NCBI GenBank assembly: GCA_021413675.1
Contig: JAIOQA010000317.1
Span: forward strand, 1 to 33,166
Reading direction: 5' to 3'
DNA: 33,166 bases
Source of the DNA: Deltaproteobacteria bacterium
Lineage (GTDB): Bacteria > Myxococcota_A > Polyangia > Haliangiales > Haliangiaceae
Shown in pieces: positions 8,632 to 15,927 of this stretch (the first letter of the stretch is position 1; each line of letters starts with the position of its first letter). Under the pieces are notes generated by a model, which was not told the origin of the DNA, did no database searches, and worked only from the letters and a program-made list of their open reading frames with translations. Both the position numbers and the translations under genes were made by a program.

Positions 8632-8637
8632 AGCATA
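8632..8637 (-). promoter_or_regulatory. -10 box (TATGCT) for OmpA-like gene
   Basis: TATGCT on the minus strand ends 7 nt before ATG 8624. It overlaps an upstream in-frame ATG, so the longer ORF start is unlikely to be used. Confidence 0.55.
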
Positions 8638-8698
8638 CCGCGGTCGCCTGCGACACGCGATCCACGGCGGGCCGTCCCAACGTCCGCCGCAGCGGCGC

Positions 8699-8704
8699 TA
8701 TTGT
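8699..8704 (+). promoter_or_regulatory. -10 box (TATTGT) for lipoprotein 8711
   Basis: TATTGT ends 6 nt before ATG 8711. The intervening bases are CGGGGG, too close to the ATG to act as a normal ribosome-binding site, so a leaderless mRNA is the simplest reading. Confidence 0.6.
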
Positions 8705-8710
8705 CGGGGG

Positions 8711-9256
8711 ATGCGCAAGGACCGGATCGTGCTGTTGCTCCTCGTCGCGGGAAGCCACGCGGCGTGCCACAAGGCCGCGTCGCCGACCACGGGGCCGACC
8801 GCGCCGACCGCGCCGGTCGCGGCCGATGGGCCGGGCGCCACCATCTGCGCCGATCTGGGCGGGCTGATCGAGGCGGCGCGCACGAACTTCCCCGACATGC
8901 GCCGCCAGGACCACCCGGTCACGATCGAGAACAACCCGGGGTTCGAGGCGACGGTGGTGCTGCCCAGCACGGTTGCCTGCCGCATCCTCACCTCCGAGGC
9001 GCCGTACCCCGACGCTTACGAGTGCGACCTCGCGCCGACGGAGTCCGCGGCGAAGGCGCAGGCGGTGGTCGAGCGCTGGGGCACGGTCGTGGCGGCGTGT
9101 CCGCAGCTGGCGACGTGGGCGGCGAGCGCGCCGAGCGAGACCGGGCGCAAGTGGGAGCTCGAGACCGGCGATGATCACGAGCTCGTCGTCCAGCTGTTCA
9201 CCGCGGGCGATGATCACGCGCGGCCGACCGTGACGGTCCGGCGCAACGAGATCTAG
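8711..9256 (+). CDS. Predicted lipoprotein, unknown function
   Basis: The 181-aa product has a lipoprotein signal: positively charged MRKDR, a VLLLLVAGS core and a lipobox ending at Cys19 (HAAC). A short Thr/Pro/Ala linker leads to a compact domain of about 140 residues with three further cysteines (TICADL, ACRILT, ACPQLA regions). I do not recognise the family. The longer frame upstream is rejected because it would run through the -10 box. It diverges from the OmpA-like gene and converges on the histidine kinase at 9275, with an 18-bp gap. Confidence 0.75.
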   Translation: MRKDRIVLLLLVAGSHAACHKAASPTTGPTAPTAPVAADGPGATICADLGGLIEAARTNFPDMRRQDHPVTIENNPGFEATVVLPSTVACRILTSEAPYPDAYECDLAPTESAAKAQAVVERWGTVVAACPQLATWAASAPSETGRKWELETGDDHELVVQLFTAGDDHARPTVTVRRNEI

Positions 9257-9274
9257 GCGGATCAGGCGCGAGCG

Positions 9275-11260
9275 TCACGCCGCGGCGAGCTGGATCACGA
9301 ACGTCGCGCCACCGCCGTCGGTCGGGCGGTAGGCGAGGTCGCCGCCCATCGCGGTCGCGAGCGAGCGCGACAGCGCCAGGCCCAGGCCTAGGCGGGCGGG
9401 GCCGTCTCCGTCGTCGCCGCGCGCGAACGGGCGGAACAGCCGGGCCTGGGCGCGCGCGGTCACGCCCGGGCCGCGATCGACGACCGCGATCTCGGCGCCC
9501 GCGGCGGTGGCGCGCGCGTCGACGACGATCGCGCGGGGCGCGTCGGCGCCGCGGCCGTACTTCTCGGCGTTGTCGAGCAGGTTGCCGAGCACGCGGGCCA
9601 GCGCGTCGCTGTCGAAACGCGCGCGCAGGTCGTCCGGACACCGGACCTCGAGCGCGACCCCGGCGCGCTCGAGCGCGGGCCGCGCGCGCTCGCAGGTGTC
9701 GGCGATCGCGGGCGCGAGGTCGCCGGGTGCGGGGTGGACCGCGAGGTTGCCGCGCTCGAGCTGCGAGAACCCGAGGACGTTCGACACCACGCGACCGAGG
9801 CGCGAGGCCTCCTCGGCCATGCGCTTGGCGTAGTCCCGGGCCTTGCTCGGATCGCCCAGCCCGTCGGCGAGCATGTCGCCGTAGAGCTGGAGCCCGGCGA
9901 GCGGCGTGCGCAGCTCGTGGGCGGCGGCGGCGGCGAACCGCGCGCGCTCGCGGGCCATGCGCTCGGCGCGCGCGACCAGGAGCACGACCAGCGCGCCGCA
10001 CGCGAGCGCGAGCACCGCGATCGGGATGAAGCGGCGCAGGAAGTCGCGGTACAGCGCGCGGGCGTCGTCGTCGGTCGCGCTGACCGCGGCGCCGGCGTCG
10101 AACGCGACCCGCCACGCGCCGACGCCGATCGGCGCGGTCGCGAGCGCGGGATCCGCGGGCTCGCCCTCGACCAGCCGCACGTCGCGCTGCGCGCGATCGG
10201 CGAGCCAGTCCTCGATCGCGGCGCGATCGACGACGAAGCCCTGGGTCATGCCGCCGTCGGGCGTGTCGACGCGGCGGACCGCGACCAGCGCCGGTGGCCC
10301 GGCGAGCGCGACCGAGCGCCACTCGAACGGCGCGATCGTCACCGTGACCGGCGCGGGCGTCGGCGCGGCGCGCGGCGCTTGCTGCTGGACCGGCGCGCGG
10401 CGGACGCGCGGCGCTGGCTCGTCGAGTTGCACCTGCTGCTGGATCTCCTGCAGCGGCGGCGGTGACGACTGCTGCGGCTGCTGGCCCCGGGCCTGGATCG
10501 TGTCGTCGGGCGCGTTGGTCGAGGCGCGCCCGTTGCGCGGCGCCTGCTTCACCTGATCGTAGATCTGCTCGGGGATCGCGTTCTGCATGTAGACATCGGA
10601 CGAGACCTGCAGCACCTGCTTCTCGGGCAGCGGCTTGTCGATCCTGGTCTTGCGCGACTTCTTGGCGAAGCCCTGGTCGTCGTACGACTTCGACGGCTTC
10701 GTCGCGGTCGACGCGACGGGCGCCTGCAGCTGCGCCGCCGACGGCTCGCCCGCGATCGACGCGACCAGCGGCCCGCCGCCGGTCGCGCTCGCGTCCGCGG
10801 GCACGATCAGCTGGCGCTCGATCGCGGCGACCTCGGTGCGGAGCACGCGATCCGCGGCGAGCCGGTTCGGATCGGAGAGCTCGGGGTTGTTGTCGTTGAT
10901 GGTCGGGACCGTGACCTTGCCGGCGCTGTCGATCTGGAAGTGGCCGAGCACCAGCGGATCGGTGGGCCCCGACGCGAGCGGCGACGGCGTGACCGACCAG
11001 CCCTCGCTCGCGCTGCGCGGATCGTGGAACAGGTTGCCGTAGTGGTAGTACGGTCGCTGGCTCTCGCTGCGGCGCAGCTCCTCGAGGTGCGCCGCGAGAT
11101 CGTCGGCGAGCACGCGGGCGGCCTGCACCGCCTCGGCCTGGGCGCGGCCGTGCAGCGCGCGATCCTCGGCGCGCACGCCCGACCAGCCCGCGCCGAACCA
11201 GCCGACCAGGAGCGCGACCAGCGCCGCCGCGGTCAGGATTGCCGCGAACACCGTGCGCAC
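9275..11260 (-). CDS. Sensor histidine kinase with large periplasmic domain
   Basis: The 661-aa protein has membrane helices at about residues 4-26 and 398-420, leaving roughly 370 residues in the periplasm. That region includes a low-complexity Gln/Pro/Ala-rich stretch at about 255-310 (QQPQQSSPPP, QEIQQQVQL). The cytoplasmic part has HisKA with His448 (AHELRTPL), an N box (LGNLLDNAEKYG), DRGPGV and LGLGLALSRS. The start is GTG 11258-11260 with GGAGGG 7 nt upstream. It follows the response regulator by 18 nt on the same strand, forming a two-component operon. The low-complexity sensor region is unusual and may be extended or surface-exposed. Confidence 0.92.
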   Translation of the reverse strand: MRTVFAAILTAAALVALLVGWFGAGWSGVRAEDRALHGRAQAEAVQAARVLADDLAAHLEELRRSESQRPYYHYGNLFHDPRSASEGWSVTPSPLASGPTDPLVLGHFQIDSAGKVTVPTINDNNPELSDPNRLAADRVLRTEVAAIERQLIVPADASATGGGPLVASIAGEPSAAQLQAPVASTATKPSKSYDDQGFAKKSRKTRIDKPLPEKQVLQVSSDVYMQNAIPEQIYDQVKQAPRNGRASTNAPDDTIQARGQQPQQSSPPPLQEIQQQVQLDEPAPRVRRAPVQQQAPRAAPTPAPVTVTIAPFEWRSVALAGPPALVAVRRVDTPDGGMTQGFVVDRAAIEDWLADRAQRDVRLVEGEPADPALATAPIGVGAWRVAFDAGAAVSATDDDARALYRDFLRRFIPIAVLALACGALVVLLVARAERMARERARFAAAAAHELRTPLAGLQLYGDMLADGLGDPSKARDYAKRMAEEASRLGRVVSNVLGFSQLERGNLAVHPAPGDLAPAIADTCERARPALERAGVALEVRCPDDLRARFDSDALARVLGNLLDNAEKYGRGADAPRAIVVDARATAAGAEIAVVDRGPGVTARAQARLFRPFARGDDGDGPARLGLGLALSRSLATAMGGDLAYRPTDGGGATFVIQLAAA

Positions 11261-11278
11261 GTCAGCCCTCCGCGCGCA

Positions 11279-11953
11279 TCAGCTCGCGCCCCAGGTGTAG
11301 CCCGCGCCCTTGACCGAGACGATCACGCGCGGCCGCGCCGGATCGCGCTCGACCTTCTTGCGCAGCACCGCGATCGCCATGTCGACCGCGCGGGTCTGCA
11401 GATCGCCGCGCTGCCCGAAGACGTGCTCGAGCAGCTCGGCGCGGGTGACGGCGCGGCCGGCGTGGCGGTGCAGCCAGCGCAGCATGCCGGCCTCGCGCGG
11501 CGTGAGCGGCGTGCGGTCGTCGCCGCGCACGACCACGAGCCGCGCGAGATCGAGGATCACGCCATCGGCGTCGATGCGCTCGACGCTCTCGGTCGGCGCC
11601 CGGCGCCCGAGCGCGCGGACCCGGGCCAGCAGCTCGCGCGCGCCGAACGGCTTGGTGACGTAGTCGTCGGCGCCCTCGCCGAGGCCGCGGACCTTGTCGT
11701 CCTCGGAGCCGCGCGCGGTCAGCATCAGGATCGGCATGCCGGGGCGCGCCGCGCGCAGCCGCCGGCAGACGTCGATGCCGTCGAGCTTGGGCAGCATCAG
11801 GTCGAGGACGACGAGATCGTAGGGCTCGGCGGTGCCGCGCTCGGCGCCGGCCAGGCCATCACCGACGGCATCGACGGCGTGGCCATCGCCGCGCAGCAGA
11901 TCGGTCAACCCCTCGCGGAGCCCGGGCTCGTCTTCGACCACGAGGATGTGCAC
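11279..11953 (-). CDS. OmpR/PhoB-type response regulator
   Basis: The 224-aa product is a receiver domain (VHILVVEDEP, phosphoacceptor Asp51 in VLDLMLP, conserved Thr in LTARG, Lys in VTKPF) followed by a winged-helix DNA-binding domain (LTPREAGMLRWL, RAVDMAIAVLRKKV, VKGAGYTW). It is the partner of the histidine kinase immediately downstream. The longer possible start, 20 codons upstream, encodes an implausible extension. GTG 11951-11953 starts exactly at the receiver and has a CATGCT box 6 nt upstream, giving another probable leaderless mRNA. Confidence 0.93.
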   Translation of the reverse strand: MHILVVEDEPGLREGLTDLLRGDGHAVDAVGDGLAGAERGTAEPYDLVVLDLMLPKLDGIDVCRRLRAARPGMPILMLTARGSEDDKVRGLGEGADDYVTKPFGARELLARVRALGRRAPTESVERIDADGVILDLARLVVVRGDDRTPLTPREAGMLRWLHRHAGRAVTRAELLEHVFGQRGDLQTRAVDMAIAVLRKKVERDPARPRVIVSVKGAGYTWGAS

Positions 11954-11959
11954 GCCTCG

Positions 11960-11965
11960 AGCATG
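11960..11965 (-). promoter_or_regulatory. Candidate -10 box (CATGCT) for two-component operon
   Basis: CATGCT on the minus strand ends 6 nt before GTG 11953. It is a weak match to TATAAT, but its position agrees with the other leaderless promoters in the window. Confidence 0.4.
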
Positions 11966-12025
11966 GCACGGCGCGGCGGCGGCCGTGTAAGGGCCGCGTA
12001 AGGCGCCGGTCACGCCGGGCGCCGG

Positions 12026-13252
12026 TCACAGCGCCAGGCAGACCAGGTGCATGGCGTTGTTGCACGCGGTGTTCGGGAACTGCCCGACCAGCTCGTAGAG
12101 GTGGCTGTTGCCGAGCTGTCCGAGGGTACCGGTCGCGGTGTCGCTGGCCGAGGTCCATCCATTGCACGTCGTGCTCGCCGTGCCCGGCGCGGCCAGCGTG
12201 CTCGCGCCGGTCCACCAGCCCGAGTTGCCGTAGCTGCCCGAGCCGGTGGCGTCGATCGCCGGGGGCGCGTCGAGGAACGCCGCGGCGCTCAGATCGGCGG
12301 TCGCCGCGAGCTGCACGCCATCGGGGCGGACCCACGGCGCGCCGCTGGTGTCGAACCGCGACAGCGCGCTGGTGCCGACGTTGGCGAGCAGCGCCCTGAA
12401 CGTGCCGGGCAGGTTCGCGGCGGTGGCCTCCTGCTGGCACAGCGCATCGGCGCCGGCGAGCCCGGTGCCGGGCGTCCAGTTGCCGGCGGTCGCGAACGCG
12501 CGCCGGCCGGTCGCGATCGGGGTCGGCAGGGCGTTGCTGTGGTCGATCCCGAAGCAGTACAGCGCGGTGAGGTCGGTGCAGCTCGAGCCGAAGCCCGCCG
12601 AGAACAGCCAGCCTCCGCCCGAGGCCTCGCCCGCGGCGACCCACGTGGCGTCGGTCGCGCTGGTGTAGTCGCCGCAGGTGCCGGAGCCGGCGACCATCGC
12701 GCCGCCCGCGCCGGTCGCGGTGCGCACCAGCTGCGTGCCGGCATCGTGGCCCAGCTCGTCGAGGCGCGGCGGGTAGAACAGGTGATCGCCGGCGAGATCG
12801 TCGCGCGTGCGCGCGACCAGCTTGCCGTCCGGGCGGACCCAGCCCGAGGCGCTGCCGAGGCGGCTGAGCGCGCTCGCGGTCGCGGTCGACAGCCACGCGC
12901 GGTAGGTGCCGGGCAGGTTGGCGGCGTGTGCGCGCGCGTTGCAGATCGCGTCGGCACCGGCGAGGCCACCGAGGTCGCCGTCGTGCCGCGTCGAGGTCAC
13001 GAACACCAGGTTGGGTGCCGGTAGCGGATCGATGTGCGCGTCGGGCGCATCGGGCGCCGGATCGATCCGCGCGTCGGGCGCGTCGACCGTCGCCTTCGCG
13101 TCGGGCGTGAGCGGATCGATCACCGCGCCATCCGGCGGAGTCGAGGCGATCGATCCGCACGCGCCGAGCGCGACGGACACGGCGGCGCCGACCAGGCGCG
13201 GCGAGATCGGCGAGAGACGCGATCGACGAGGAGCGAGCGAGCGGTGGCGCAT
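12026..13252 (-). CDS. Surface lipoprotein with tandem DUF1554-like domains, sigma-54 promoter
   Basis: The 408-aa product has an Arg-rich N-terminus, a hydrophobic core and a lipobox ending at Cys32 (ALGAC). A repetitive Asp/Pro/Ala linker follows (DAPDARIDPAPDAPDAHIDP). Two copies of a Cys-containing domain come next, each starting with a similar block: GADAICNARAHAANLPGTYRAWL, then GADALCQQEATAANLPGTFRALL about 165 residues later. The pattern resembles DUF1554, a lectin-fold-like domain of Leptospira and myxobacterial surface proteins, which suggests extracellular binding. ATG 13250-13252 is chosen because the predicted sigma-54 transcription start is at about 13254, which excludes the longer ORF. 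Confidence 0.78.
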   Translation of the reverse strand: MRHRSLAPRRSRLSPISPRLVGAAVSVALGACGSIASTPPDGAVIDPLTPDAKATVDAPDARIDPAPDAPDAHIDPLPAPNLVFVTSTRHDGDLGGLAGADAICNARAHAANLPGTYRAWLSTATASALSRLGSASGWVRPDGKLVARTRDDLAGDHLFYPPRLDELGHDAGTQLVRTATGAGGAMVAGSGTCGDYTSATDATWVAAGEASGGGWLFSAGFGSSCTDLTALYCFGIDHSNALPTPIATGRRAFATAGNWTPGTGLAGADALCQQEATAANLPGTFRALLANVGTSALSRFDTSGAPWVRPDGVQLAATADLSAAAFLDAPPAIDATGSGSYGNSGWWTGASTLAAPGTASTTCNGWTSASDTATGTLGQLGNSHLYELVGQFPNTACNNAMHLVCLAL

Positions 13253-13264
13253 GCGCGGCTTCAC

Positions 13265-13280
13265 TGCAACCGCGTGGCCA
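13265..13280 (-). promoter_or_regulatory. Sigma-54 promoter for lipoprotein 12026-13252
   Basis: On the minus strand TGGCCACGCGGTTGCA matches the -24/-12 consensus (TGGCACG-N4-TTGCA), with exactly 10 nt between GG (13279-13278) and GC (13267-13266). The predicted start is about 13254, two bases before the ATG. Confidence 0.75.
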
Positions 13281-13326
13281 GCGCGCGAACGCGTGATCTC
13301 GGCGACCTGGCGCGATCGCGCGTGCG

Positions 13327-13350
13327 CGTGTGTCGACACGTGTCGATCGC
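13327..13350. promoter_or_regulatory. Activator site A (GTGTCGACAC palindrome)
   Basis: The core TGTCGACA at 13331-13338 is centred about 80 bp upstream of the predicted sigma-54 start at 13254, the usual place for an enhancer site. Read toward its gene it contains CACGTGTCGACACACG, identical to site C. A second half-site (TGTCGA, 13341-13346) lies 10 bp further upstream. Confidence 0.65.
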
Positions 13351-13430
13351 CGAAAACGCGAAGACCGCGGCGCTCGCGCGTCGCGGTCCCGGTTCGGTTC
13401 CGACGATTCAGCCGCGTCAGGCGCGCGCGC

Positions 13431-13724
13431 TCACTTCCACTCGCAGTCGGGCACCTTGGTCTTCATGTCCTTGATGGCGCTGGTGCAGGTCTCCGCCATG
13501 TACGGCTTGGCGTTGGGGTTGTCTTTGTCCTGCGACCACGCCTTCTGCATCATGTCCGCCATCTTGTCGAGCTGCGAGCCGGTGTCGCCGCCCTTCTTCG
13601 ACGCACACGCGTGCATCTGGGTCAGGTACGAGTCGCACTCGGGCACGCCGATGTCGCTGCCACCCTTGCCGCATGCCGCAGCGCCCACGATCGCGAACAG
13701 ACACACCGAAAGAATCTTGTGCAT
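13431..13724 (-). CDS. Small Cys-containing lipoprotein, sigma-54 promoter
   Basis: The 97-aa product has a lipoprotein signal peptide with lipobox cysteine at Cys18 (GAAAC). The mature part has four cysteines in the pattern C-x9-C (30, 40) and C-x13-C (80, 94) around a Met/Lys/Asp-rich helical region, so a small helical domain with two disulfides is likely. I do not recognise a named family. ATG 13722-13724 has a strong AGGAGG (13732-13737) 7 nt upstream, and this 16-nt leader fits the predicted sigma-54 start at 13740. The gene lies between the activator gene and the DUF1554-like lipoprotein, both also on the minus strand, but each has its own promoter. Confidence 0.82.
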   Translation of the reverse strand: MHKILSVCLFAIVGAAACGKGGSDIGVPECDSYLTQMHACASKKGGDTGSQLDKMADMMQKAWSQDKDNPNAKPYMAETCTSAIKDMKTKVPDCEWK

Positions 13725-13750
13725 GTGATTGCCTCCTGGGCCGAGGCAAT

Positions 13751-13766
13751 TGCAAGGGCGCGGCCA
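13751..13766 (-). promoter_or_regulatory. Sigma-54 promoter for small lipoprotein
   Basis: On the minus strand TGGCCGCGCCCTTGCA has GG (13765-13764), exactly 10 nt, then GC (13753-13752). The predicted start is about 13740, just before AGGAGG. Confidence 0.78.
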
Positions 13767-13814
13767 GCCGGGGCGCGTGCGCGTTCGCGCGGTTGCACGC
13801 GCGGCGGACGATCG

Positions 13815-13850
13815 CTGTGTCGACACGCGTGGCGGCGTGTCGATCGACCA
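13815..13850. promoter_or_regulatory. Activator site B (GTGTCGACAC palindrome plus half-site)
   Basis: The core TGTCGACA at 13818-13825 is centred about 81 bp upstream of the predicted start at 13740. A second TGTCGA at 13838-13843 is 20 bp further upstream, two helical turns. Between 13725 and 13855 nothing else is apparent. Confidence 0.65.
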
Positions 13851-13855
13851 GCGCG

Positions 13856-15223
13856 CTACTCGTCGGCGGCGCGCAGCCCGTGCTTCTCGAGGAGCCGGTA
13901 GAGCTGCGTGCGGTGCAGCCCGAGGCTGCGCGCGGCGGCGCTGACGTTGCCCGCGGCGGCCGCGAGCGCCGCGGCGAGCTCGTCGCGCGAGCGCTCGACC
14001 GGGGCCGCCGATGGCGTCGGCACCGACGACGGGATCGGCACCGACGACGGGATCGGCACCGGGCCAGGCGGCGACGTGATCGAGCGGCGCACCGCGATCC
14101 CGGCGTGCGCGGGCAGATCCTCGACGCGCACGACCTCGCGGCCCGCGCCGCGCGCGGTCGCGGCGGCGTCGCGCAGCGCGTGCTGCAGCTCGCGCACGTT
14201 GCCCGGCCAGGCGCGCATGCAGCACGCCTCGATCAGCTTGGCGTGGGCGGAGAGGCCGCGATCGGCCTCGGCGAGCGCGCGCTTGATGAGGCGCGGGATG
14301 TCGGCCTTGCGCGCGCGCAGCACCGGCAGCTCGACCATCGGGCGCGCGATCCGGTAGTAGAGATCGTCGCGGAACGCGCGCTCGCTGACCGCCGCGCGCA
14401 GATCGCGGTGGGTCGCGGCGACCACGCCGAGCTCCACCTTGATCCCCGCGGACGCGCCGACCGGCACGACCTCGCGGCTCTCGAGCACGCGCAGCAGCTT
14501 GGCCTGGACCGCGGCGTCGAGCTCGGCGACCTCGTCGAGGAACAGCGTGCCGCCGTGCGCGCTCTGGACCCAGCCGACCGCGTCGGTCGCGCCCGAGAAC
14601 GCGCCCTTCCTGGCGCCGAACAGCAGGCGCTCGGCCACGCCCTCGGGGATGGCGGCGCAGTTGACCGGCACGAACGGGCCGGCCGCGCGCGGGCCCGCCT
14701 GATGATAGAGGCGGGCCGCGAGCTCCTTGCCGGTGCCGCTCTCGCCGTGGATCAGGAGCGAGGGCGCGCCGGCGTGGCGGCGGATGTCGGCGTTGATCCG
14801 CGCGAGCTCGGGCCCGACGACCGCGTCGGCCTCGTCCTTGCCGCGATCGCGCTGATCGGCGCCGTGCTCGAGCAAGAGCAGCACCGAGTGACCGACGCGG
14901 ACCACGCGATCGCCCGAGACCGCGATCTCGCCGATCACGCGCTCGCCATCGACGAACGTGCCGTTGCGGCTGCCGAGATCGCGGATCACCCAGGTGCGGC
15001 CGCGGCGCGTGACCTCGGCGTGCTGGCGCGACACGCGCTCGTCGTCGAGCTCGAAGCCGTTGGTGACCGCGCCGACCCGGCCGAGCGGCACCGGGCCCGC
15101 GCCGAGCACGACCACGTGGTGGACGATCGCGTGCTCGGTCGCGACCAGCACGATCGCGGGCGCGGCGGCGGTCTGCGCCACCATGCTGGTCACGTCGTCG
15201 ACGGTCTCGCCGGAGTCAGCCAC
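13856..15223 (-). CDS. FHA-domain sigma-54-dependent transcriptional activator
   Basis: The 455-aa protein has an N-terminal FHA domain (about 36-118; GRVGAVTNGFELDDERVSRQHAE region, DLGSRNGTFVDGE), a sigma-54 AAA+ domain (about 130-370) with Walker A GESGTGKE (160-167), the sigma-54 contact loop GAFSGA (207-212; usually GAFTGA), Walker B GGTLFLDEV and an arginine-finger region. A linker with a repeated PIPSS motif precedes a Fis-type helix-turn-helix (AGNVSAAARSLGLHRTQLYRLL). It lacks a receiver domain, so activation should depend on FHA binding to phosphothreonine. GTG 15221-15223 is the start, with TAGATT 6 nt before it. The three nearby sigma-54 promoters with a shared palindrome are its likely targets. 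Confidence 0.93.
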   Translation of the reverse strand: MADSGETVDDVTSMVAQTAAAPAIVLVATEHAIVHHVVVLGAGPVPLGRVGAVTNGFELDDERVSRQHAEVTRRGRTWVIRDLGSRNGTFVDGERVIGEIAVSGDRVVRVGHSVLLLLEHGADQRDRGKDEADAVVGPELARINADIRRHAGAPSLLIHGESGTGKELAARLYHQAGPRAAGPFVPVNCAAIPEGVAERLLFGARKGAFSGATDAVGWVQSAHGGTLFLDEVAELDAAVQAKLLRVLESREVVPVGASAGIKVELGVVAATHRDLRAAVSERAFRDDLYYRIARPMVELPVLRARKADIPRLIKRALAEADRGLSAHAKLIEACCMRAWPGNVRELQHALRDAAATARGAGREVVRVEDLPAHAGIAVRRSITSPPGPVPIPSSVPIPSSVPTPSAAPVERSRDELAAALAAAAGNVSAAARSLGLHRTQLYRLLEKHGLRAADE

Positions 15224-15229
15224 GGGCCG

Positions 15230-15235
15230 AATCTA
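15230..15235 (-). promoter_or_regulatory. -10 box (TAGATT) of the activator gene
   Basis: TAGATT ends 6 nt before GTG 15223. A TCGACA (near TTGACA) lies 19 bp upstream within site C, so the activator's own site overlaps its putative -35. Confidence 0.55.
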
Positions 15236-15249
15236 CCGCGATGCCCGTG

Positions 15250-15268
15250 CCACGTGTCGACACACGTG
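15250..15268. promoter_or_regulatory. Activator site C (GTGTCGACAC palindrome)
   Basis: CACGTGTCGACACACGTG at 15251-15268, core TGTCGACA 15255-15262, is centred about 92 bp upstream of the predicted sigma-54 start of the gene at 15404. That is one helical turn further than sites A and B. It also overlaps the -35 region of the divergent activator gene. Confidence 0.65.
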
Positions 15269-15324
15269 ACGCGTCCGTGCGGGCATCGGCGCACGCGGGC
15301 CGCGCACTTGCGGCCGATCGCGCG

Positions 15325-15340
15325 CGGCACGGCGACTGCA
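15325..15340 (+). promoter_or_regulatory. Sigma-54 promoter for membrane protein 15404
   Basis: CGGCACGGCGACTGCA has GG (15326-15327), exactly 10 nt, then GC (15338-15339). It differs from consensus at the first T and the first T of TTGCA. The predicted start is about 15351, giving a 53-nt leader with GGAGG near the ATG. Confidence 0.65.
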
Positions 15341-15403
15341 ATTCGCCGCCGCCAGGAGCCCGCGCGACGCCGATGACCGGCGCGCTGCCGGGCCGGAGGC
15401 ACC

Positions 15404-15892
15404 ATGACTGCATCGACCCAGACCCCGTCCAAGCTCAACCCGAACCTCACCTGGCTGTTCGCGCTCGGCGCCGCCGCGCTCGCGATCGTCGTCACGCTGG
15501 CGCTGAACCCGCTCAAGCCCGGCACGTGGAAGCCGATCCTCGGCATCACGTTCTTCGGCGCCGGCGCGCTCGCCGCGGCCGCGACCTACCTGTCGAGCGC
15601 GCGCACCCTCGGCGTCATCGGGCGGTTCGCGGTCGGCGCGGTCGCGGTCGCCGGCTTCTACTTCTGGTACACGAAGCACCTGCTCACCGCCGGCGTCGAG
15701 GCCACCGCGAGCGCGCTCAACACCACCGTCACCGGCGACGTCGGCGGCTTCAGCTCGGCCGGCGGCACGATGGTCGCGGTGTTCGTGCTGTTCTGCTTCT
15801 TCTTCGCGAGCGTCAGCGGCGCGGTGTTCGGCGGGCGCGTGCGCGGCGGCCTGCCCAAGCTCGCGGCCCGGCTGTCCGGCTCGCGCGCCTGA
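15404..15892 (+). CDS. Small multi-pass membrane protein, sigma-54 promoter
   Basis: The 162-aa product has four predicted membrane helices (about residues 17-37, 47-66, 73-90 and 119-142) and a basic C-terminus (GGRVRGGLPKLAARLSGSRA). The last helix is aromatic-rich (VFVLFCFFFASV). I do not recognise a family. ATG 15404 has GGAGG 6 nt upstream. It is divergent from the FHA activator and preceded by a candidate sigma-54 promoter and activator site, so it is probably a target of that activator. It may affect membrane structure or serve as a channel, but nothing in the sequence fixes a function. Confidence 0.75.
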   Translation: MTASTQTPSKLNPNLTWLFALGAAALAIVVTLALNPLKPGTWKPILGITFFGAGALAAAATYLSSARTLGVIGRFAVGAVAVAGFYFWYTKHLLTAGVEATASALNTTVTGDVGGFSSAGGTMVAVFVLFCFFFASVSGAVFGGRVRGGLPKLAARLSGSRA

Positions 15893-15927
15893 CGGCCGCC
15901 GCGGATCGCGTGGTACTCCTCGGAGCC

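Noticed and set aside
12004..12031. Direct repeat of GGCGCCGGTCAC (two copies, 15 bp apart)
   Set aside because: Too short and partly inside the lipoprotein stop region; no sign of an array or a recombination site.
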